From Mycobacterium sp. MS1601 (GTDB lineage Bacteria > Actinomycetota > Actinomycetes > Mycobacteriales > Mycobacteriaceae), in the NCBI RefSeq assembly GCF_001984215.1, contig NZ_CP019420.1, positions 4,340,001 through 4,404,000 on the forward strand: 64,000 bases of DNA. The letters are read 5' to 3'. Within the stretch, counting starts at the first letter, position 1, and the number at the start of each line of letters is the position of its first letter. Below, piece by piece: positions 52,628 to 61,018 of the stretch. The position numbers were made by a program, and so were the translations under genes. Under the pieces are notes generated by a model. It was given only the letters and a program-made list of their open reading frames with translations, was not told the DNA's origin and searched no databases.

Positions 52628-55600
52628 GTGGGTGTTGCTGCGACAACTGCAGACACCGTGCGTGATGAGGTGGCCGAGCTTCTCGGAGTCAGCGCAGACA
52701 CTCTCGACCCGCAAGCCGATCTGATCGCCTCCGGCCTGGATTCCATCCGCATGATGTCGCTGTCGGGCCGCTGGCGTAAGCAGGGTATCGACGTCGGTTT
52801 CGCGGCGCTGGCCGAACAGCCCACCGTGGCGGCGTGGATGGATCTGGTGCGCGACCGTACCTCGACCCCGCCCGCGGCCGACACATCCGAGGCGCCGACC
52901 GACGATCCGGACGAGCCCTTCCCGCTGGCTCCGATCCAGCACGCACTGTGGGTGGGACGCAACGCCGACCAGGAACTCGGTGGCGTCGCCGCCCACCTCT
53001 ACGTCGAATTCGACGGCCGCGACGTCGATCCGGACCGGCTGCGGGCGGCGGCCAAAGCCCTGTCGGACCGTCATCCGATGCTGCGCGTCGAGATCCTGGC
53101 TGACGGCACCCAGCGGATCAGCGACCGAGCACTGGTTCCGAAGATCGCCGACCTGCGTCACCTCGACGTCGACGCCGCCGACGCGCAACTCGAGATCATC
53201 CGCGATCGCAAGAGCCACCAGATCCTCGACGGCGAAGTACTCGAACTCGCACTGACCCTGCTACCTGGTGGACGCACCCGCGTCCACGTCGACCTGGACA
53301 TGCAGGCCGCTGACGCGGTGAGCTACCGCAACTTCATGGCCGATCTCGCTGTCCTCTACTCCGGGGCGCACCTGCCGCCGCTCGGGTACACCTACCGGCA
53401 GTACCGGGCGGCGTTCACCGCGGCCAACCCGCCGACTGACGAGGACCGGCAGTGGTGGGCCGAGCGTATCCCGGAGCTGCCCGAGCCGCCGGCGCCGCCG
53501 CTGGTGCCGCCGGCCGAGCGGGCCAACCCCCGCCGCAGCACCCGCCGTCACCACTTCTTCGATGCCGCGGCAAAGGAGTCACTGTTTGCTGCGGCGCAAC
53601 GTCGTGGCATCACGCCGGCCATGGCCGTGGCCGCCTCCTACGCCGGAGTGCTGCGTCGCTGGTCGGTCCACTCACGGTTCATGCTCAATCTGCCGATGTT
53701 CGGTCGCGAGCCGTACCACCCCGATGTGGACAAACTGGTCGGCGACTTCACCACCTCGCTGATGCTCGACATCGATCTCGCCGACACCACCACGGCCGCC
53801 GAACGTGCCCAGGTGGTGCAGGACGCGCTGCACACCACCGCCGGGCACTCCACTTATTCGGGTCTTTCGGTGCTTCGTGATCTCACCCGCCACCGCGGTA
53901 CTCAGGTGTTGGCGCCGTTCGTGTTCACCAGCGCGCTCGGTCTGGGCGACCTGTTCGCCGGCGATGTCACCGAGCAGTTCGGCACTCCGGTCTGGCACAT
54001 CTCGCAGGGCCCCCAGGTGCTGCTGGACGCACAGATCACGCCGTTCGACGGCGGTCTGCTGCTGAACTGGGATGTCCGCGAGGATGCGTTCCGGCCCGGT
54101 GTCATCGACGCGATGTTCAGCTACCACCTCGCCGAGTTGAACCGCCTCGCCTGCGATGACGCCTCCTGGGACCGTGCCGATCCGCCTGCGGTACCCGCCG
54201 AGCAGCAGCGGGTGCGTGACGAGCACAACGGTGTGACGACTGCGCCCAGCGCGGATGCGTTGCACGACGGGTTCTTCCGAGCAGCGGCCGCGCATCCGGA
54301 CGCACCCGCGGTGTACAGCAGCCTCGGGGACTTCAGCTACGGGCAGCTGCGCGAACAGGTGTTGGCCGTCACCGCGACGCTGCGGGCGCGCGGTGTTCGC
54401 CCCGGTGACGTGGTGGCGGTGATGGGCCCCAAGACCGCCGAGCAGATCCCGGCACTGTTGGGTATCAGCGCGGCGGGTGCGGCCTACCTGCCCATCGGTG
54501 TCGATCAGCCGGACGACCGTGCGCAGCGTATCTTGGAGACCGCAGGTGCGCATTCGATCCTGGTGTGCGGCAAGCACATCGATGCCTTGCCGGTGCCCGC
54601 CATCACCGTCGCGAACGCCATCCGGGCTGGGTGGGCATACATCGCCGACACCGAGCCTGCGCACGTGGATCCGGCACAGTTGGCCTATGTCCTGTTCACC
54701 TCGGGCTCCACCGGTGAACCCAAGGGTGTCGAAGTCAGCCATGACGCCGCGATGAACACCGTGGAATTCATCAACGCGCACTTCGAAATAGGCGCCGCAG
54801 ACCGGATCCTGGCACTGTCCACGCTCGAGTGCGACCTCTCGGTCCTCGACGTCTTCGGCACCACGCGAGCCGGAGCGTCCATCGTGGTGGTGGACGAGGA
54901 AGACCGGCGTAACCCCGATGTCTGGGCTCGCCTGATCGACGAAAACCAGGTCAGTGTCCTGCATTTCATGCCGGGCTGGCTGGAAATGCTGGTCGAGGTG
55001 GTGGACGGCAGGCTGCCGTCGGTCCGGGTGGTGCCCACCGGCGGCGACTGGGTGCGTCCCGAACTCGTTCGTGCCCTGCGCAGTATCGCACCGGGCGTGC
55101 GGGTGGCCGGACTGGGCGGTGCGACGGAGACTGCGACGCACAACACCATCTGCGAACCCGGCGAGCTGCCCGAACAGTGGTCCGCCGTGCCGTTCGGCGT
55201 TCCGCTACCCAACAACGCCTGCCGTGTGGTGGCGGCCGACGGCACCGATTGCCCCGACTGGGTTCCCGGTGAGTTCTGGGTGGCCGGCCGAGGCGTGGCC
55301 GACGGCTACCGTGGCCGGCCGGATCTCACCGCGGAGCGGTTCGTCGAGTACGACGGCCGAATCTGGTATCGCACCGGTGATCTGGTCCGGTACCTCCCCG
55401 GCGGGATACTGGATTTCGTGGGCCGGGTGGACCACCGGGTCAAGGTCAGCGGCTACCGCATCGAACTCGGCGAGGTCGAGGGGTCCTTCAGCCGGATCGC
55501 CGGTGTCGACGGTGCGGTGGCTGCGGTGCTGCCGGTGCCCGGTGACCGCACCGGGCAGCAACAACTGGCCGCCGTGGTCCGGGTCAGCGACCCGGCGTTG

Positions 55601-56101
55601 ACCCCGGCAAAACTGAGCACCGACCTGGCTGGTTACCTTCCGCCGCACATGGTTCCGAGCCGAATCGTCCTGGTGGATGCCATCCCGTTCACCGTCGGCG
55701 GCAAGATCGACCGCCGGGCGGTGGCCGCTGTACTGGCTGCGCAGCCCGCCGAGCAGGAGTCGGTGTTCCAGGCGCCCTCGACGACTTTGGAGCGGGCACT
55801 GACGCACCTCGTCTCGGAGATCCTGGGCCGCAGCGGGATCGGCACCGACGACGATTTCTTCTCCCTCGGCGGCGATTCTGTGCTCGCCACCCAGGCCGTG
55901 GCCCGCATTCGCGAGTGGCTGGACGCCCCGCACGTCGCGGTGTCCGACATCTTTGCCGCGCGCAATGTCGCCAAGCTTGCGGCACTGCTGGTCGACCACG
56001 AAGCTGACAGCCGACGGCTGGAGTCCGTTGCCGAGCTCTATCTCGAAGTCACACAGATGGACAACGCCGAGGTGCTGACGGCGCTGGACTCGACACCATG
56101 A
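52628..56101 (+). CDS. mbtB: Mycobactin NRPS MbtB (ArCP-Cy-A-PCP)
   Basis: 1157 residues, GTG with GGAGG ten bases upstream. Aryl carrier domain with Ser39 (LDSIRM); cyclisation domain (about 95-525) with the DxxxxDxxS motif in DMQAADAVS; adenylation domain with LFTSGSTGEPKG (near 690) and YRTGDLVR; PCP Ser near 1083 (GGDSVLAT). It couples the aryl acid to Ser or Thr and closes the oxazoline ring. M. tuberculosis MbtB is longer, with a thioesterase domain at the C-terminus; here that function is a separate overlapping gene. Confidence 0.95.
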   Translation: MGVAATTADTVRDEVAELLGVSADTLDPQADLIASGLDSIRMMSLSGRWRKQGIDVGFAALAEQPTVAAWMDLVRDRTSTPPAADTSEAPTDDPDEPFPLAPIQHALWVGRNADQELGGVAAHLYVEFDGRDVDPDRLRAAAKALSDRHPMLRVEILADGTQRISDRALVPKIADLRHLDVDAADAQLEIIRDRKSHQILDGEVLELALTLLPGGRTRVHVDLDMQAADAVSYRNFMADLAVLYSGAHLPPLGYTYRQYRAAFTAANPPTDEDRQWWAERIPELPEPPAPPLVPPAERANPRRSTRRHHFFDAAAKESLFAAAQRRGITPAMAVAASYAGVLRRWSVHSRFMLNLPMFGREPYHPDVDKLVGDFTTSLMLDIDLADTTTAAERAQVVQDALHTTAGHSTYSGLSVLRDLTRHRGTQVLAPFVFTSALGLGDLFAGDVTEQFGTPVWHISQGPQVLLDAQITPFDGGLLLNWDVREDAFRPGVIDAMFSYHLAELNRLACDDASWDRADPPAVPAEQQRVRDEHNGVTTAPSADALHDGFFRAAAAHPDAPAVYSSLGDFSYGQLREQVLAVTATLRARGVRPGDVVAVMGPKTAEQIPALLGISAAGAAYLPIGVDQPDDRAQRILETAGAHSILVCGKHIDALPVPAITVANAIRAGWAYIADTEPAHVDPAQLAYVLFTSGSTGEPKGVEVSHDAAMNTVEFINAHFEIGAADRILALSTLECDLSVLDVFGTTRAGASIVVVDEEDRRNPDVWARLIDENQVSVLHFMPGWLEMLVEVVDGRLPSVRVVPTGGDWVRPELVRALRSIAPGVRVAGLGGATETATHNTICEPGELPEQWSAVPFGVPLPNNACRVVAADGTDCPDWVPGEFWVAGRGVADGYRGRPDLTAERFVEYDGRIWYRTGDLVRYLPGGILDFVGRVDHRVKVSGYRIELGEVEGSFSRIAGVDGAVAAVLPVPGDRTGQQQLAAVVRVSDPALTPAKLSTDLAGYLPPHMVPSRIVLVDAIPFTVGGKIDRRAVAAVLAAQPAEQESVFQAPSTTLERALTHLVSEILGRSGIGTDDDFFSLGGDSVLATQAVARIREWLDAPHVAVSDIFAARNVAKLAALLVDHEADSRRLESVAELYLEVTQMDNAEVLTALDSTP

Positions 56102-56838
56102 CCAGTCCCACCGGATTCGCGCCCTGGATCAAGCATTTCGCCGGTGCCGCCGCGTCGAACAGCGCGCCGGTGGTGGTGTTCCCGCACGCCGGCGGCGCCG
56201 CGGCGGCATATCGAAGCCTGGCGATCGCGTTGAGCGTGGCCGGCCCCGATACCTACATCGTGCAGTACCCGCAGCGTGCTGACCGGCTGACGCACCCGGC
56301 GTCACCCACCATCGAAGAGCTGGCCGCCGAATTGTTCGACGCGGGGGACTGGGCACAGGTGGCGCCGCTGCGGCTGTTCGGTCACTGTATGGGCGCCATC
56401 GTGGCCTTCGAGTTCGCCCGCATCGCTGAAACTCGCGGTGTGACAGTGCATCAACTGTGGGCCTCGGCGGGCCAGGCGCCCAGCACTGTCGCAGGTTCAC
56501 CCAGGGTCCCCACCACGGACCGCGAATTACTGGCCGACATCGCCGACCTGGGCGGCACCGACCCGATGCTGCTCGAGGACGAGGATTTTGTAGACCTGCT
56601 GCTGCCGGCGGTGCGCGCCGACTACCAGGCGTTCAATCGGTATCACTGCGAGGTAGGTGTGCGTATCGGTGCGGACATCCATGTCATCGGCGGTGACGAT
56701 GACCACCGCGTGCAGCCGGAGTGGTTGCGCCGCTGGGAACTGCACACCAGCGCTGTCTTCACCGAGACGGTGCTGGACGGCGGCCACTTCTACATCAACG
56801 AACATCTGGACCTGGTGGCAGAGTTGGTGAGTGCATGA
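56098..56838 (+). CDS. mbtT: Mycobactin type II thioesterase with Cys in the nucleophile elbow
   Basis: 246 residues, ATGA overlap with mbtB. Alpha/beta hydrolase of the RifR/GrsT type: VVVFPHAGGAAAAYRSLA at the N-terminus, nucleophile elbow GHCMG (Cys near residue 101), and GGDDDHRV and GGHFYINEH for the Asp and His. The usual elbow is GHSMG; here Cys replaces Ser. Type II thioesterases clear misprimed carrier domains. Matches the separate mbtT of non-tuberculous mycobacteria. Confidence 0.88.
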   Translation: MTSPTGFAPWIKHFAGAAASNSAPVVVFPHAGGAAAAYRSLAIALSVAGPDTYIVQYPQRADRLTHPASPTIEELAAELFDAGDWAQVAPLRLFGHCMGAIVAFEFARIAETRGVTVHQLWASAGQAPSTVAGSPRVPTTDRELLADIADLGGTDPMLLEDEDFVDLLLPAVRADYQAFNRYHCEVGVRIGADIHVIGGDDDHRVQPEWLRRWELHTSAVFTETVLDGGHFYINEHLDLVAELVSA

Positions 56839-58127
56839 CGTCCGATGATCCCGTCGTGATCGTGGGCATGGCCGTTGAGGCCCCTGGCGGCGTCGACACC
56901 GCCGACAAGTACTGGACGCTGCTGTCGGAGCAGCGGGAAGCGCTGGGACCGTTTCCGACGGACCGTGGCTGGCCCATCCGCGAGATCATCGAAGGCTCGC
57001 AGCGTGACGGCTTCAAACGCATCCACGATCTTGGCGGATTCCTCGACACTGCAACGGAGTTCGACCCGGAGTTCTTCGGTATTTCACCCCGCGAGGCAGT
57101 CGCCATGGACCCCCAGCAGCGGGTGGCATTGCGCATCGGGTGGCGCGCCATCGAGAACGCGGGTATCAATCCCGACGACCTCGGCGGCCACGACGTGGGC
57201 TGCTACGTCGGCGCCTCCCTCACCGGGTTCGGCAATGATCTGGCCGAATTCACCGACCACACCGGCCATCTCATCACCGGCACCGCACTGGGCGTCATCT
57301 CCGGCCGTATCGCCTACACCCTGGACCTGGCAGGCCCGGCGCTCACCATCGACTCGTCCTGCGCTTCGGCACTGGTTGCGTTCAATGTCGCGGTGTCGGC
57401 GGTGCGCTCCGGCGACTGCAGCATGGCACTGGCCGGCGGCGTCTGTGTCATGGGATCACCAGGTTTCTTCGTCGAGTTCGCCAAGCAGCACGCCTTGTCC
57501 GACGACGGACGGTGCCGGCCCTACAGCGCCCACGCCACCGGCACCGTCTGGGCCGAAGGGGCGGCGATGTTCCTGCTGCAAAAGCGTTCCGGGGCACTGC
57601 GTGACGGCAGGACCATCCTCGCCGAGGTCCGCGCCAGCTGTGTGAACCAGGACGGACGCACCACGGGGCTCACCGCGCCCAGCGGTACGGCGCAGGCACG
57701 GCTGTTCCGACGCGCCATCGACATTTCGGGCGTGCACCTCGACGAGGTCGGCATGGTCGAGGGGCACGGCACCGGCACCTCCCTTGGCGATCGAACCGAA
57801 CTCGGCTCGCTGGCCCGGACCTACGGAGCGGGAACCCCGAGGAGGGGACCGCTACTCGGGTCGGTCAAGTCGAACGTGGGGCATTCCCAGGCCGCCGCGG
57901 GCGCACTCGGACTGGCCAAGGTGCTGGTGTCGGCGCAGCGAGCCACCATCCCGCCCACGCTGCATGTCGACGAACCCAGCCGCGCCATCGAGTGGGAGTC
58001 CCAGGGTTTGCGTCTGGCGGACAAGCTCACCCCATGGCCCGCCGTCGACGGCCGACGGATTGCGGCGGTGTCCGCCTTCGGAATGAGCGGCACCAACGCG
58101 CACGCCATCGTGGCGGTGCCCGGATGA
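56835..58127 (+). CDS. mbtC: Mycobactin polyketide synthase MbtC (ketosynthase)
   Basis: 430 residues from the ATG at 56835, ATGA overlap with mbtT; upstream open frame lies inside mbtT. A stand-alone type I ketosynthase: Cys176 in DSSCASALV, His in EGHGTGT and KSNVGHSQAAAG. With MbtD it adds the malonate-derived unit that becomes the beta-hydroxyacyl linker between the two lysine halves of mycobactin. Confidence 0.95.
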   Translation: MTSDDPVVIVGMAVEAPGGVDTADKYWTLLSEQREALGPFPTDRGWPIREIIEGSQRDGFKRIHDLGGFLDTATEFDPEFFGISPREAVAMDPQQRVALRIGWRAIENAGINPDDLGGHDVGCYVGASLTGFGNDLAEFTDHTGHLITGTALGVISGRIAYTLDLAGPALTIDSSCASALVAFNVAVSAVRSGDCSMALAGGVCVMGSPGFFVEFAKQHALSDDGRCRPYSAHATGTVWAEGAAMFLLQKRSGALRDGRTILAEVRASCVNQDGRTTGLTAPSGTAQARLFRRAIDISGVHLDEVGMVEGHGTGTSLGDRTELGSLARTYGAGTPRRGPLLGSVKSNVGHSQAAAGALGLAKVLVSAQRATIPPTLHVDEPSRAIEWESQGLRLADKLTPWPAVDGRRIAAVSAFGMSGTNAHAIVAVPG

Positions 58128-61018
58128 GCATGCCACGTCGGTTCCCGGACAACCGAGTCCCGGTGGTGCTGTCCGCGCATGCCGCCGCACTCCTGGCCAC
58201 CGATGCTGCGGCGCTGCTGTCCTACCTGGCCGATCAGCCGGCCGTCGAGGTCAGTGCTGTCGCCGCACAGTTGGTGCGCACCAGGCGGATTCGCCGCTAC
58301 CGCGCCGTGGTGCGTGCCGGGGACCGCGCCGAACTGATCAGCGGGCTCACCGCGGTGGTCGACGGCTTGGACCACCCACTGGTGGCCCGCTCGTCGGAAG
58401 GCGCGGCGCCCCGGCTGGCGTTCGTATTGCCCGGACAGGGCAACCAGTGGCCCGGCATGGGCGCTGACGGTTACACCCGACTGCCCGCCTACCGCGCCGA
58501 AGCCGACACGTTCGCGGCTGTGTTCCCCGCGTTGGGTGTCTCCTCACCACTGGGGTATCTACTCGGCGACGTCGACACCGAACACTTCTCGCAGATCGAG
58601 ATCCAGGGTGCACAGTTCGTGCACGCTGTGTCGCTGGCCGCGGTGTGGCGGACCTGCGGGGTGCTGCCGGACCTGACCGTCGGACACAGTCTGGGTGAGG
58701 TGGCCGCCGCCTACCTGGCGGGCGCCATCACCGCCGAGGCGGCGGCAGCGGTGGTGACGGCCAGAGCCGGCGTGGTGACCGCGCTGTCCGGCCGCTACGG
58801 CATGGCGGTTCTGGGGATGTCCGTCGAAACCGCCCGCGATCTGATGTCCACCGCGTCAGGCTGGCTGGAGCTGTCGGTGGTCAACTCGGGGTCCTCGGTG
58901 GTGGTGTCAGGGGACCGCGACGCGGTGACCGAACTGGTGGCCCGAGCTGAGGCACAGGGCCGGTTCGCGCGGCGTATCGACGTCGACTTCCCGGCTCACA
59001 CCAGTGCACTGGAACCACTGCGGTCCGACCTGCTGGCCCGATTGCCTGCCGTCGAGTTCACCGATGCCCCTATCCAGTTCATCGGATCTGCCACCGCCGA
59101 CGTGGTGACCGCGGACGCGGAGTTCGCCGACTACTGGTACGCCAACCTGCGCAACACCGTGCGCTTCGATCTTGCTGCCCGCGCCGCGGTGCGCCGAGGT
59201 GCCACCGCCTTTGTCGAGCTATCGGCACACCCGGCATTGCAGTACGCCCTCGACGACGTTCTCGAGGACGCCCTACCGGAGGGGCCTGCGGTGCTGGTGG
59301 GCTCCGGTCGCCGCGACGAACCGCTGATCGAGACGCTGTCGGCGAACATCGCCGCCGCGGCCGTCACCGACCCGAACTTCCGGTGGGCCGATCAACTCGT
59401 CCTCTCCGGTGCCACCCTGCCTGGTTTCCCGAATGCACCCATGCACACCACTTCCTACTGGGCGGCCGCCACCCCGTTGCCGCCGGTGCCCACCGTCACT
59501 GTCGCCGCCGAGAAGTGGGTTCCCGTCATCCCGAAAGGAGCTGCACCGGAGTCGCTTCGGGTTGCCGTACTCGACCTCGGGAACACTGAGCTGGGTGCCG
59601 GTATCGCGGCCCACCCGAGGGTCGGCGCCGATGAGGCCGGCATTCTGGTGGTCATCGCTGCGTGCTCGTCCACCACGGACGCTCCCACCGCCGCGCGTGA
59701 GCTTGCGGCAAGCATCGAGGACGGACTTCTGGACTACGCCGACGCCCGGTATCGGAACATCTGGCTGCTGACCGTGGGCGCTGCGCAGACGTCGCCCGAC
59801 GACCCGGCCCCGTCACCTGGCCAGGCGGCTATGGCGGCATTGCACCGAAGTGTGGGATTCGAGCTGCCCGACAACAACTTTCATCATCTCGATCTGCCAA
59901 TGGGCTTCGACGACCACAACCGCATCGTCGAGTTGCTGCTGACCGGACACGGTGACATGGCGCTTCGGGTGCGTGACGGCGAGGTGGTGACACTGCGGCG
60001 TGAACTCGACGACAACCCGCCGCAGGCACCCGGCATCGACACCGCAGCGCTGGACAGCGTGGTGATCACCGGCGGATCCGGCTCGATCGCCTTGCAATTC
60101 GCCCGCCATCTGGTGGCGCGCGGCGCGCGCCGCATCGTGTTGTTGAGCAGGCGGGGCACTGACGCGGCCGCGGTCCGCGAGTTCATCCGGACCATCCCGC
60201 CCGGAGTGGACGTCCATGCCCCGTCCTGCGACATCACCGACCGCGAGGCCGTCGCGGCCGCTGCCGCCGAGCACGCCGGGCACGGAGCATCGTTGGTGAT
60301 CCACGCGGCGGGCACCGCCACCTTCGCCACCCGTGATCAGCTGCACGGCGCCGACTTCGAAGCGATGACGGCCGCCAAGTTGGTCGGGTTGGCGCACGTG
60401 GCCGACCTCTGGCCGCTGCGGGCGGATGCGCGGATGCTGTTGTGCTCCTCGGTGATCGGCGTCTGGGGTGGTAAAGGTGTCGCCGGGTATGCCGCAGCCA
60501 ACCGGATGCTGGATGCGATGGCAGCCCAGTTGCGGCACCAGGGCCGGCGTTGTGTGTCTGTGCGCTGGGGTCTGTGGCAGGGCAGCGACATCATCGACGC
60601 CTCCGAGATCGGCAGAGTCGAGCGGGCAGGTCTGCGGCAGATGGCGCCCGCACCCGCCATCGACGCCGGTCTGCGCGACCACGCGAGCGATCCGCTGGTG
60701 CTCAGCGCCGATCCGGACCGGCTGCGCGCGTTCTTCGGCAGCCAGGAGGCCACGGCGGACACACCCGCTGCCGAGGCGGCCGGATCAGCCGACTCGGTAC
60801 GCGCTGAGCTGATCACCGTCCTCGACATCACCGACCGTCCGCTGGACCCGGCGGCGACACTGTTCGACCTCGGCATGGATTCGCTGCTGGCACTCGACCT
60901 GCGCAAGCGGATCAAACGGGTGACCGGCCGCACCATTCCATTGGCGACCTTGCTGGGCGGCATCACCGTCCGCGAGCTGATCGCCACCTTTGACGAAAGT
61001 GAACTCTCCAGTGACTGA
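58124..61018 (+). CDS. mbtD: Mycobactin polyketide synthase MbtD (AT-KR-ACP)
   Basis: 964 residues from the ATG at 58124, overlapping mbtC by four bases. Acyltransferase with Ser189 (GHSLGEVAAAYLAG), ketoreductase with TGGSGSIALQFARHL near residue 650 and IHAAGTATF, and ACP with Ser920 (LGMDSLLALDL). It completes the split PKS module begun by MbtC and yields a beta-hydroxy acid. Overlaps mbtE by eight bases. Confidence 0.95.
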   Translation: MSMPRRFPDNRVPVVLSAHAAALLATDAAALLSYLADQPAVEVSAVAAQLVRTRRIRRYRAVVRAGDRAELISGLTAVVDGLDHPLVARSSEGAAPRLAFVLPGQGNQWPGMGADGYTRLPAYRAEADTFAAVFPALGVSSPLGYLLGDVDTEHFSQIEIQGAQFVHAVSLAAVWRTCGVLPDLTVGHSLGEVAAAYLAGAITAEAAAAVVTARAGVVTALSGRYGMAVLGMSVETARDLMSTASGWLELSVVNSGSSVVVSGDRDAVTELVARAEAQGRFARRIDVDFPAHTSALEPLRSDLLARLPAVEFTDAPIQFIGSATADVVTADAEFADYWYANLRNTVRFDLAARAAVRRGATAFVELSAHPALQYALDDVLEDALPEGPAVLVGSGRRDEPLIETLSANIAAAAVTDPNFRWADQLVLSGATLPGFPNAPMHTTSYWAAATPLPPVPTVTVAAEKWVPVIPKGAAPESLRVAVLDLGNTELGAGIAAHPRVGADEAGILVVIAACSSTTDAPTAARELAASIEDGLLDYADARYRNIWLLTVGAAQTSPDDPAPSPGQAAMAALHRSVGFELPDNNFHHLDLPMGFDDHNRIVELLLTGHGDMALRVRDGEVVTLRRELDDNPPQAPGIDTAALDSVVITGGSGSIALQFARHLVARGARRIVLLSRRGTDAAAVREFIRTIPPGVDVHAPSCDITDREAVAAAAAEHAGHGASLVIHAAGTATFATRDQLHGADFEAMTAAKLVGLAHVADLWPLRADARMLLCSSVIGVWGGKGVAGYAAANRMLDAMAAQLRHQGRRCVSVRWGLWQGSDIIDASEIGRVERAGLRQMAPAPAIDAGLRDHASDPLVLSADPDRLRAFFGSQEATADTPAAEAAGSADSVRAELITVLDITDRPLDPAATLFDLGMDSLLALDLRKRIKRVTGRTIPLATLLGGITVRELIATFDESELSSD

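Noticed and set aside
53672..55141. 489-residue minus-strand open frame opposite mbtB
   Set aside because: Arg/His-rich mirror of an NRPS adenylation domain; the plus-strand reading is unambiguous.
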